DNA of 42,706 nt, taken from an uncultured Roseiflexaceae bacterium (GTDB taxonomy: Bacteria; Chloroflexota; Chloroflexia; Chloroflexales; Roseiflexaceae). How positions within the stretch are numbered: the stretch's first letter is position 1; each line of letters begins with the position of its first letter. A program made the translations under genes and the position numbers. Of the stretch, positions 19,950-27,312 are shown piece after piece. The notes beneath the pieces were generated by a model. The model saw nothing but the letters and a program-made list of their open reading frames with translations, was not told the DNA's origin and did no database searches. Where the stretch lies: NCBI GenBank assembly GCA_937988885.1, contig CALKHR010000099.1, positions 1 to 42,706 of the forward strand. The letters run 5' to 3'.

Positions 19950-21092
19950 TTAACTATAGCGTTGTTGAGAAGGATCTGTATCCTGAAGCATAAAAGAATC
20001 AAGGGTGGAAGACTGAACACCAAGCTGTTGACGAATACCGTTATAAATATGTTCTTGTAAAATATCAAAGTCAAAATCTACTAGTGCTGCATTCTCGTGT
20101 GCACGCTGCAAGCACATTGGATAAAATGGCACTGGAAAACCATTCATTGCATCTGCGAGCATTGAACCAAGAATAATTTGAGCTTTCGAACTCTGCTCAA
20201 GAAAAATGTCTACTGGCCATACGGGATCATTTCTTCTATTACCAAATTTAACCAAAAACATTTTACCACCAACAAATTTATTAATCTCTTGACCTTCCTC
20301 AACTATATCATTCCCACGAGCAAATTCATTCCAAACATAAGCCTTTGCTTCTACATCTCGGGGAACTTCAACATAGGCTGCATAATCTGTCTGTAAAACA
20401 CCTTCCAGTGCCATTGCTAAACGATAGCGAGAGAGCACCTTACTATGTTTCGCAACTCCAACAAGATAGATATTACGTTTCTTCTTCTCATGTACCTCAA
20501 TTCGTTCCTTAATTCCTTGTAAAAGTCGAGAGAAAAGATCTTTCGCAAATACTTTAGTGCGCAGCAGTCCATCACAAATAATGAGTGTATCAGTTCCAAA
20601 ATCTTTTTCTAATAAAGAAAATAATACAGCCCACTCAACCAGTTCACGATAAACCTGAACCCAAGAAGGAGATATAGGTTGATCTTGTGCCTTTGGTGGA
20701 CGAATCATATGTGAAAGCTCAGGAAGGGTTGTAACTCCTAAAAATTTCATCATTTTACCAAGCGCCGTAACTGGCTCTCCCTGTTCATCAAATTGGCGTT
20801 TACTAAGAAGCAATATTGAGTTTGTAGGAGATACTGCTTCAAGGCAGTATTCGTTATTACTACTATCAACAACTCGAATTAATTGGACAAGAAACGGATC
20901 AAATTGAAGCTGATTGTTACCACCATCAGTTGCAACTAGCGATATTGAGGTTGTAGCGCGAGGCTGAATACGTCGCATTGTATTCTTGAGCGGTCTAATT
21001 TCTTTACGCAGCTTATCTAAAATATCACTATCATTCTGAATACACTCTTTAATTGCTTGCTTCAATTGATCGTGGCTCGAAGAATCAATCAT
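19950..21092 (-). CDS. NurA-like nuclease, first gene of NurA-HerA-methylase operon
   Basis: The protein of about 380 residues shows a NurA-domain layout. It has an early acidic motif ATDGGNN (D57 from the first Met), a mid-protein ICDGLLR (D175), a K-rich strand YLVGVAKHSK (K216, K219) and a C-terminal FYPMCLQRAHENA (H333). NurA is a nuclease whose activity depends on its partner HerA. Identification rests on these motifs and on the adjacent HerA gene, so it is good but not certain. Two adjacent ATGs (21095, 21092) follow AGGAGG; the second has better spacing. The operon start lies only about 25 bp from the left end of an IS element, so the native promoter has probably been displaced. Confidence 0.72.
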   Translation of the reverse strand: MIDSSSHDQLKQAIKECIQNDSDILDKLRKEIRPLKNTMRRIQPRATTSISLVATDGGNNQLQFDPFLVQLIRVVDSSNNEYCLEAVSPTNSILLLSKRQFDEQGEPVTALGKMMKFLGVTTLPELSHMIRPPKAQDQPISPSWVQVYRELVEWAVLFSLLEKDFGTDTLIICDGLLRTKVFAKDLFSRLLQGIKERIEVHEKKKRNIYLVGVAKHSKVLSRYRLAMALEGVLQTDYAAYVEVPRDVEAKAYVWNEFARGNDIVEEGQEINKFVGGKMFLVKFGNRRNDPVWPVDIFLEQSSKAQIILGSMLADAMNGFPVPFYPMCLQRAHENAALVDFDFDILQEHIYNGIRQQLGVQSSTLDSFMLQDTDPSQQRYS

Positions 21093-21119
21093 CATGACCT
21101 CCTGAAGAGATTTTTAAAT

Positions 21120-22048
21120 GAACTGACCGAAACTTTTGAACCTTGAGGGAACTCCAGCGTCATGCAAGTGGCAGATGGCCAATCCCAAGCACTGGAGAAA
21201 CCCAAATCGTGAGCCGTATACCGACCCAACTCTCACCCGAAGCGTTTCGGGCGCATGTCGAACCGTATCTGTGTACCGCCAAGCGTGGCTATGTTTGCAA
21301 AATACTGCTCTATCGCGTGTTCAACTACATCCTGTATCGGCTCTACACTGTCTGTCAATGGGATGCGCTTCCAATTGCTGCTGATCCGAAGCATCCGGAG
21401 CAGAAGGAGATGAGCCCAGATGCTGTCGCCTACCATTTCCGCAAGTGGTGTCGAGATGGGAGCCTCAAGCAGGTTTGGCACAACAGTATTGCTGCAATCC
21501 GCGAACTGTTGGATGTTGCTGAGCTCAATCTCGATGGTTCTCACACCATTGCCAAGAAAGGCGGCGACACGGTTGCCTATCAAAGCCGTAAGAAAGCCAA
21601 AACCAGTAACATCCTGCCACTCACTGACAAAAAGGGCTTTATTATCGTCTCCACCACAATCATTGCTGGCAATCACAATGATGCGTTTGAGTTGAAAGAG
21701 AACCTGTCGCAGCTCTTCAAGGATCTCAAACAGCAACAGATCGCTTGCCGATAGCGCGTTTGATACGAAAGGTGCTCGGAAGGTTTGCTTCAATTATGGT
21801 GTCGTTCTAAACATACCCGAGAACCGACGCAACCGTAAGCTACTCAAGCGTGGTCGGAAACGACTGTTCAATCCGGTAATCTACAAGCATCGCTTCAGTG
21901 CCGAGCGTACGTTTGCTTGGATCGATAAGTTCAAGGCGCTTCTGGTGCGGTTCGAGCGCAAGAGCTCCTATTTCTTCGGTTTGAACTGCCTCGCATTCGC
22001 GCTGATCAATCTTCGGGGATTAGTCAACTGAAAAGTTTCGGCTAGTTC
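21120..22048 (+). mobile_element. IS5-like insertion sequence with degenerate transposase
   Basis: The left end GAACTGACCGAAACTTTT and the right end (inverse of AAAAGTTTCGGCTAGTTC) form terminal inverted repeats of about 18 bp with two mismatches. AAT flanks both sides (21117-21119 and 22049-22051) and may be a 3-bp target duplication. The element is about 0.93 kb, normal for one-gene IS5-group elements. It lies immediately upstream of the NurA-like gene, with the transposase reading away from it. Confidence 0.8.
21209..22031 (+). pseudogene. IS5-family DDE transposase, frameshifted
   Basis: The first part (likely GTG 21209 to stop 21754) contains the first catalytic Asp in LNLDGSHT and the family stretch KKGGDTVAYQSRKKAKTSN. 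The second part, in the +1 frame from about 21744, continues with LADSAFDTKGARK (second Asp) and FSAERTFAWIDKFKALL (catalytic Glu) and ends at TGA 22029-22031. All three DDE residues survive. One +1 shift near 21740-21750 would restore the whole protein. It is either a broken gene or a programmed-frameshift transposase as known in some IS families. I see no obvious slippery run at the junction, which favours mutation. Confidence 0.75.
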
Positions 22049-22049
22049 A

Positions 22050-22379
22050 ATTACATTTGGCATCTCGTCGCCTAAGTGCTAATGACTGTAGTAACCATAC
22101 ATCCTTCATCTTCACAGACATCAATAACAATCAGTAATATAGCCAAGGTCATAACTGCACACCGTAACCTTAGATGGTCAAACACATCTACACTTCGATT
22201 TTGTCTTGACACAGTCTGTTCTCTGCGGCGAGGATACCAATATTGTGCCAAAGATTACAAGGTATATCACTGTCACCATAGCTCTATTGTAACATGTAAA
22301 TATGAAATATTTTTCAGTCTTTTGGCATTTTTACAAGAGTTTTCTTATATCAAGACCTTTTTAATACAACATATACAGT
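22050..22379. other. AT-rich spacer without a supported gene
   Basis: No ORF here looks real; a plus-strand frame (22076-22537) runs antisense into the isomerase gene. If the IS was inserted into the operon leader, this stretch may hold the original NurA promoter. A weak minus-strand pair TTGATG (22119-22124) and TATGGT (22094-22099) with 19-bp spacing is the only candidate noticed. Confidence 0.4.
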
Positions 22380-22425
22380 TTCGTAAATACTTTTTGTGCT
22401 TATGGACACAAAAAGTATTTACGAA
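22380..22425. terminator. Perfect 19-bp inverted repeat after isomerase operon
   Basis: TTCGTAAATACTTTTTGTG (22380-22398) pairs perfectly with its complement at 22407-22425 around CTTATGGA. It begins 4 bp past the stop codon of the minus-strand isomerase gene. The stem is AT-rich and lacks a following T-run, so it may act in RNA stability or as a composition-boundary repeat rather than a classic terminator. Confidence 0.5.
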
Positions 22426-22428
22426 TCC

Positions 22429-23244
22429 CTACCCCATCAACCCACGCAGCGCCCGGATGGCGGTGCGCATGCCGTCGGGGCCGCTGAAGCCGCCCGCGCG
22501 CCCCGCCACATGCAGGTGCGGCTCCAGCGTCAGGTAGCCCGAGTACTTCTTGACCCGCAACGCAGCCAGCAACTCCGGGATGGCGCCGTCGCCCTCGCCC
22601 GCCGGACGCACGCTACCATCGGCGAACAGGGCATCCTTGATATGCACATGCACGGTGTAGTCGGCCAGCAACGGCCACGCCGTCTCCATCGGGCGCACGC
22701 CGACCTGCACAAAGTTGGCGGGGTCGAACGCCATGCGCAGCGTCGGCGAGTCGATGCTGGCCATGAGGTCATGGCAGCGCTCGGCGGTGTCGCCGTAGAT
22801 CTCGCGCTCGTTCTCGTGCAGCAGCGTGATCCCCGCCCGCGCCGCCTGATCGATGAGCGCTGCCATTCGGCGCAGCACCTCGTCGCGGAACTCGGCGGCG
22901 CGCCCCTGCGGCACATAGAACGAGAAGATGCGAATATTGTGCGTGCCCAGCGCCTCCGCTGCGGCGATCGCTCGGGCGAGCCGCTCCTGCTCATACTCGG
23001 GTGGCGCATCGATCGGCGATTTGCCCACCGGGCTGCCGATCGCCGAGACGCCGAAGCCCCGTTCCTGCAACATCTCAGCGGCTTGCGCAAGCTGTTCGGA
23101 CGAGAGGTCGATCACATTGATGCCCCAAGCGCTGCGCAACTCAAGGTGATGGATATCCTCCGAAGCGAGCAGATCCAGTTGTTCGCCCAGGTCTGCGGCG
23201 ATCTCGTCGCCGAAGGCGCTGAGCGTGAAAGGCGATGTAGACAT
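22429..23244 (-). CDS. Sugar phosphate isomerase/epimerase-like TIM barrel (1)
   Basis: The 271-residue protein belongs to the xylose-isomerase-like TIM-barrel (AP endonuclease 2) family. Metal ligands are visible: E144 (LLHENE), D174 (AFDPANF), H201 (VHVHIKD) and E241 (LTLEPH). The exact substrate cannot be told; relatives include hexulose isomerases, inosose dehydratases and keto-sugar epimerases. It is the last gene of a compact operon with a second TIM-barrel isomerase 15 bp upstream, a hydrolase, a uronate-dehydrogenase-like SDR and an acid-sugar dehydratase. ATG 23244 follows AAAGGAA at 6-nt spacing. Confidence 0.82.
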   Translation of the reverse strand: MSTSPFTLSAFGDEIAADLGEQLDLLASEDIHHLELRSAWGINVIDLSSEQLAQAAEMLQERGFGVSAIGSPVGKSPIDAPPEYEQERLARAIAAAEALGTHNIRIFSFYVPQGRAAEFRDEVLRRMAALIDQAARAGITLLHENEREIYGDTAERCHDLMASIDSPTLRMAFDPANFVQVGVRPMETAWPLLADYTVHVHIKDALFADGSVRPAGEGDGAIPELLAALRVKKYSGYLTLEPHLHVAGRAGGFSGPDGMRTAIRALRGLMG

Positions 23245-23259
23245 ACACAGTTCCTTTGG

Positions 23260-24045
23260 CTAACGGGCGCGCTCTCGGCCACCCGCCCAACTGATGCGCA
23301 TAAACTCCAATGCTTCGGCGGCCTGCTCGGCGAGGTTGTGCCAGCCGCATTCCGCCGAGATGCGCGCATCGTAACCGATGGTATGCAGGCTCTCCATAAA
23401 GCCCGCGTAATCGTAGCCACCCATCCCAGGCGCACGGCGACCTCCATCGGCCACATGCACGTGGCGCAGCAGCGGCCCAGCCGCCACCACCGAATCGAAC
23501 GATTCCTGCTCCAGTTCGAGATGATGCAGATCGGCGAGCACGTACATCCCCGATAGGCCGCGCTCCACAACAAACTGATAGCTCTCGGCCAAACTGGTGA
23601 ACACATTGCACTCGCCCTGGTTCAGATGCTCCAACACCAGCGTGATATTGGCGCGGCTCGCCTCATCGGCGGCGAGTTGCAGCGAAACCGCTAGCTCATC
23701 GAGCGCCTGGTCGCGGGGCATATCATCGGGGATGCGCCGCGCGCCGCCGCTACCGAGCACCGCAATGCTCGCGCCCAATTGCGCCATCCGCCGGAAGGCG
23801 CAGCGCAGATACTCGCGCAACGCGGTAAGATCGGCGTTCGGACCGAGCAACGGCAACCGGGCGGGCACCAGCACATTAAACGATTCGATCGGCAGGGGCA
23901 GCGCGGCCAGTTCGCGCATGGTCGGCAGGGCCTGCGCCTCCGTATCGAAGGGGCGGACGGCGCTGGTCGGCAGTTCGCAAAAATCGAAGCCAGCCTCGGC
24001 GAGCACCGCGACCTGATCAGGGGGGACACAGCAGCCAAAACGCAT
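23260..24045 (-). CDS. Sugar phosphate isomerase/epimerase-like TIM barrel (2)
   Basis: I start at ATG 24045 because GAGG stands 6 nt upstream; the longer frame reaching 24165 would overlap the hydrolase gene and its leading residues are unlike the family. The 261-residue protein (MRFGCCVPPDQ...) has the TIM-barrel metal ligands in VLEHLN, LADLHHLE, RHVHVADG and ISAECGWH. It is only distantly similar to its neighbour downstream, so the pair are probably different steps or a heteromeric set rather than a recent duplication. Substrate unknown; context suggests a sugar-acid or keto-sugar intermediate. Confidence 0.8.
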   Translation of the reverse strand: MRFGCCVPPDQVAVLAEAGFDFCELPTSAVRPFDTEAQALPTMRELAALPLPIESFNVLVPARLPLLGPNADLTALREYLRCAFRRMAQLGASIAVLGSGGARRIPDDMPRDQALDELAVSLQLAADEASRANITLVLEHLNQGECNVFTSLAESYQFVVERGLSGMYVLADLHHLELEQESFDSVVAAGPLLRHVHVADGGRRAPGMGGYDYAGFMESLHTIGYDARISAECGWHNLAEQAAEALEFMRISWAGGRERAR

Positions 24046-24090
24046 AGTGTACCTCGTTTGTGAATGATGGGGCACAGTCAGAAAGTGGGT

Positions 24091-24131
24091 AGCGTTGTGC
24101 TGGTGGGATGACGAGATTATAGCACAACGCT
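24091..24131 (-). other. 11-bp hairpin within operon spacer
   Basis: AGCGTTGTGCT (24091-24101) pairs perfectly with AGCACAACGCT (24121-24131) with a 19-nt loop, in the only long gap (98 bp) of the operon, between the hydrolase stop and the next start. It may attenuate transcription or set an RNA processing point. Confidence 0.5.
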
Positions 24132-24143
24132 CCATCCATCCCG

Positions 24144-25196
24144 CTACAGCCAACGATCCAGCCAATCGTAGGCTTTGCCATCGTGCCAGCGATGCCCACC
24201 CTCAAACAAGTCGCTGTCGAGCGCTTGTTCAGCTTCGAAGCGTTGATAGATCGGCTGGAGCGCCGCCAGGCCGCGCCGCGTCCCCTCCAATGGGAAGATC
24301 GGGTCCTCGGTGCCCGACACGATCAGCAACGGGCGCGGGGCCACCAAGCCCGCGATGTCGGCCATCTCGGCGTAGGTGAGGATATTCGGCACGTAGTTGC
24401 ACAGGCAGTGCTGAACGGCCATGATCGAATCGCGGAAGGTGTTGAAGTAGCCGCTCACCACCGTGCAGGCGATGCGCGTGTCGAGCGCGGCGGCGAACAG
24501 CGACAGCATCCCACCGCCCGAAAGGCCCACGCAGCCAATCCGCGCCTGCGCAAACGCCGGATCAGCCTGGATGAGATCGAGCAGCCGCATCACATCCCAC
24601 ACCCGCAGGCCCAGCAGCGTCTTGCCCTGCAGCATCGCCACCACCGACAGGCTGCGGCACGACGAGGGCCACAGCGGGTTGGCAGTCTCGGCGTGCGGCG
24701 GCGCTTCGAGGCGCTCGGCGAAGCCACGCAGCGTCGGCACGAAGACGGTGTAGCCGCGCAGCGCCAACTTGCGAGCGTAGTCGTAGTTGTTCGCTTCCAG
24801 CGACTCGCGCTCAAGCTCGGTCTCCGCCAAGCCCACCAGCGGTCGCGCGCCCGCTAGCCCGTGGCCGTGCAGTGCGATCACGGGCCGCGAGACGCCATTG
24901 AGGCGGTGTGGCCGCAGAATGTAGCAGGGCGAATATTCGCCGGGCTGCGTCTGATACACGATCTGCTCGCGCTCAAACCCATCGTCGCTGACCGTCTCCA
25001 GCGAGTGAATGTCGAGATCGGGTGCGCTGGCGGGCAAACCACCCAGCAGTTCCAGCAGTTTGGCGCGCAGCGTGGCCTGCCACACCTCGGCGGCGGAGCG
25101 CGTCTCGGCGCGGAAGGCGAGTTGACGGGGAGCATCCTGGTAGTGCTGCCACAAGTGCGGCATGGTGCGTATCTCGAAATCGTGCAGGGACGGCAT
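24144..25196 (-). CDS. Alpha/beta hydrolase, acetyl-esterase/abhydrolase_7-like
   Basis: The 350-residue protein has the alpha/beta hydrolase layout: oxyanion region ALHGHG (108-113), nucleophile S226 in GLSGGG, acid D298 in SGTEDPIFP and H335 in EGGHRWH. It resembles the large cytoplasmic acetyl-xylan-esterase-like/abhydrolase_7 group. No signal peptide is seen. ATG 25196 follows GGAG, and the gene starts 3 bp after the SDR stop, so the two are translationally linked. In this operon a lactonase or deacetylase role on a sugar acid is possible (uronate dehydrogenase produces a lactone), but this is inference. Confidence 0.78.
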   Translation of the reverse strand: MPSLHDFEIRTMPHLWQHYQDAPRQLAFRAETRSAAEVWQATLRAKLLELLGGLPASAPDLDIHSLETVSDDGFEREQIVYQTQPGEYSPCYILRPHRLNGVSRPVIALHGHGLAGARPLVGLAETELERESLEANNYDYARKLALRGYTVFVPTLRGFAERLEAPPHAETANPLWPSSCRSLSVVAMLQGKTLLGLRVWDVMRLLDLIQADPAFAQARIGCVGLSGGGMLSLFAAALDTRIACTVVSGYFNTFRDSIMAVQHCLCNYVPNILTYAEMADIAGLVAPRPLLIVSGTEDPIFPLEGTRRGLAALQPIYQRFEAEQALDSDLFEGGHRWHDGKAYDWLDRWL

Positions 25197-25199
25197 GCG

Positions 25200-26036
25200 C
25201 TAACTCCTCGGCTGATGCAGTAATCGGGCGATATCCTCGGCGAAACGCACTTCGGAATCGTCCTGCGGATCGTAGCCGATCACGCGGCGCGCGTTGGTGA
25301 TGCTCCAAAACGTACGCGCATTGTTCGAGACGCCGTAAAAGATCTGGAACGGGATGCCGTACTCGTCGGCGATGTCGAGCGTGTCGATCGACTTGCAGAA
25401 CAGTTGCTGCAGGTCGCGCTGGCTGATGTAGCCCGCCAAGTTGCGAATGTAGCGGTAGCGCGGCTGATCGACGAACTGCTGCCCGTCGATCTCGCGGGGC
25501 GCCACGATCCGCAGCAGGATCACCTCCAACTGGCGGCCCAGGCTGCCGCAGGCGTACAGGAAGCCCAGCGTTTCGTAGGCGCCCTTCGCCCAGCCGTAGA
25601 AGTTGTCGGGGCGCGGGTAATCCTCCGGCGTGACGCGGTCGCGCAGGCCACGGTAGTAGGGTTGCTCGTACCACTTAGCGGCTTGATTGGAACTGGCCGC
25701 CACCACGCGCCGAATCCCCGTATCGAACGCCACCTGGTAGATCCGCTGCATCAGGTCGATGTTGCGGCGCTCGCCCTCATACTTCTCCTGCATGCTGTCG
25801 CCGGTGGGCAGCACCCGCCCGCAATGCACGATGGTGTCTACGCCATCGACCAGCGCCCGCAGTTCATCGTCGCTGATGGTGAGCAGATCGGCGATGATCA
25901 CATCATCGACGGGCTGGCCGTGGAAATCGGTGGCGCGCACATCGGTGAGGCGCAACTCGTAGCGTTCGCGCAGGGCGGGCAGCAGTTGCGTGGCGACGTA
26001 GCCCGTCGCGCCTGTGAGCAGAATACGCTTGGTCAT
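25200..26036 (-). CDS. NAD-dependent epimerase/dehydratase-like SDR, probable uronate dehydrogenase
   Basis: The 278-residue protein is an extended SDR with the NAD-binding GATGYVA motif (residues 9-15), VHCG at strand 4, the ASSNQ active-site serine region and YGWAK (Tyr-x-x-x-Lys). The pattern IVxASSN, RPDNFYGWAK, then FYGVSNN in the C-terminal part resembles hexuronate dehydrogenases, which oxidise galacturonate or glucuronate to the aldarolactone with NAD+. It lies between an acid-sugar dehydratase (3 bp upstream) and the hydrolase (3 bp downstream), consistent with an oxidative uronate pathway. Other sugar-oxidising or epimerising SDRs remain possible. Confidence 0.72.
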   Translation of the reverse strand: MTKRILLTGATGYVATQLLPALRERYELRLTDVRATDFHGQPVDDVIIADLLTISDDELRALVDGVDTIVHCGRVLPTGDSMQEKYEGERRNIDLMQRIYQVAFDTGIRRVVAASSNQAAKWYEQPYYRGLRDRVTPEDYPRPDNFYGWAKGAYETLGFLYACGSLGRQLEVILLRIVAPREIDGQQFVDQPRYRYIRNLAGYISQRDLQQLFCKSIDTLDIADEYGIPFQIFYGVSNNARTFWSITNARRVIGYDPQDDSEVRFAEDIARLLHQPRS

Positions 26037-26039
26037 CGC

Positions 26040-27176
26040 TTACACCTCGTGTGCTTGAATATAATCGAAGTTGATATCTTGGCCCAGGCCCGGCAGTTGC
26101 GAAACGTGCACATAGCCTTCATCGTCCATCGGATCGTCCAGTTTATTCAGCCAGGGCGGCGGCGTGTCGTAATCGAGGAAGGGGTGCAGCAGGCCACGCT
26201 CGTAGAACTCGCCAGGGATGCCCATCGCGCAGAGCACGTGCAGGTTGCCAACGCCGCCGCCGTGCACCTCCATATTTATGCCGAACGCCTCGCAGAGATG
26301 CGCAGTTTTGATCAGCGGCGTGATGCCACCCAGGTCGCCCACGCCGCCCCGGCTGATGTCGGACGCGCCACGCACGATCCACTCGGCGCGGGTCTGCATC
26401 TTGCCGCCCGCCGTCTCCGGCCCCACTACGGCGATGTCGAGCTGCTCGGTCAGCCACACGTAGGATGAGACGCTGTGCTCGTCCATCGGTTCTTCCAGCC
26501 AATAGAAGCCGAGTTTCTCCAGTTCGCGGCCCAGGTAGAGCGCCTGTTGGCGGCTGTAATAGTGGAAGGAATCGAGCATCAGCACCATACTATCGCCCAC
26601 CGCCTCGGCGACGGCGCGGCAGGCGGAGATGTCGCGCTTGGGATCGGGCGTGCCGGGCAGCGGCGGCATCCAGGTGTGCATCTTGAAGGCGGTGTAGCCC
26701 CGCTCGCGGCAGCGCAGCGCGAAGGCGGCGTAATCCTCGGGCGTGGCCAGGCCGCCGGGCAGGTCGTCGCCGCACATTGTGCTGGCGTAGGCCCGCACTT
26801 TGTCGCGCGATGCGCCCAGCAGTTTGTGGACGGGCTGACCCAAATGCCGCCCCGCCAGATCCCACAGGGCCAGATCAACGGCGCAAAGCTGTTTGTCGGA
26901 GAGCTGGCCGAGGTGGAGGCGCTGCCATTCCTTCAAGCGCTGCCAGATACGCTCACGGTAAAACGGGTCTTCGCCGATCAGGGCGGGGCGCACAACGTGT
27001 TGAATGACCTGCGGGTTCGCGCCGAAGCTGTAGCCTTCGGTGCCTTTGTCGGTGATGATGCGCAGCAAGCAGTTGGTGGCATCGTGTTCAGGACCGGGGT
27101 GACTGTGGCCTTCGGAATCGCGGACGGTGCGGGAACGGTAGTGGAAGGTCTGCGTGACCACATCGACGATCTTCAT
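26040..27176 (-). CDS. Enolase-superfamily acid-sugar dehydratase (mandelate racemase subgroup)
   Basis: The 378-residue protein starts at ATG 27176, which has AGGAG at 7-nt spacing; upstream ATGs are worse. Catalytic residues are in place: K165-x-H167 (FKMHTW), metal ligands D202 (MLDSFH), E228 (WLEEP) and E254 (VGPET), and the D273/H305 dyad (ASDISRGG; EVHGGG). This is typical of mandelate-racemase-type dehydratases of aldonic or aldaric acids. The substrate is not readable from sequence. With a uronate-dehydrogenase-like gene and 5-dehydro-4-deoxyglucarate dehydratase nearby, galactarate or glucarate is the natural guess. It is the first gene of the five-gene minus-strand operon. Confidence 0.82.
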   Translation of the reverse strand: MKIVDVVTQTFHYRSRTVRDSEGHSHPGPEHDATNCLLRIITDKGTEGYSFGANPQVIQHVVRPALIGEDPFYRERIWQRLKEWQRLHLGQLSDKQLCAVDLALWDLAGRHLGQPVHKLLGASRDKVRAYASTMCGDDLPGGLATPEDYAAFALRCRERGYTAFKMHTWMPPLPGTPDPKRDISACRAVAEAVGDSMVLMLDSFHYYSRQQALYLGRELEKLGFYWLEEPMDEHSVSSYVWLTEQLDIAVVGPETAGGKMQTRAEWIVRGASDISRGGVGDLGGITPLIKTAHLCEAFGINMEVHGGGVGNLHVLCAMGIPGEFYERGLLHPFLDYDTPPPWLNKLDDPMDDEGYVHVSQLPGLGQDINFDYIQAHEV

Positions 27177-27249
27177 GGGCATGCTCCTTTGCATTCGTGG
27201 CAAGCGAGTTGAAACCACTGGCGGCGACGCTGGGAGGATGGAGATCGAC

Positions 27250-27281
27250 TATAATTGTTCGTATCCCGTGGTGATACGAAC
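27250..27281. promoter_or_regulatory. Palindromic operator with overlapping -10 boxes in divergent promoter region
   Basis: GTTCGTATC (27257-27265) and GATACGAAC (27273-27281) form a perfect 9-bp inverted repeat with a 7-bp spacer. TATAAT (27250-27255, plus) and TATAGT (27248-27253, minus) abut it. It lies between the divergent dehydratase and acyltransferase genes, so a regulator here could control both directions. The regulator is not in the window. Confidence 0.55.
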
Positions 27282-27312
27282 TTGTGGGGTTCTGCAAGTA
27301 AGGAATATGCTT

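Noticed and set aside
22076..22537. Plus-strand frames running into and across the isomerase gene (also 22396-23556)
   Set aside because: Antisense to a TIM-barrel gene with intact metal ligands; no start signals or motifs.
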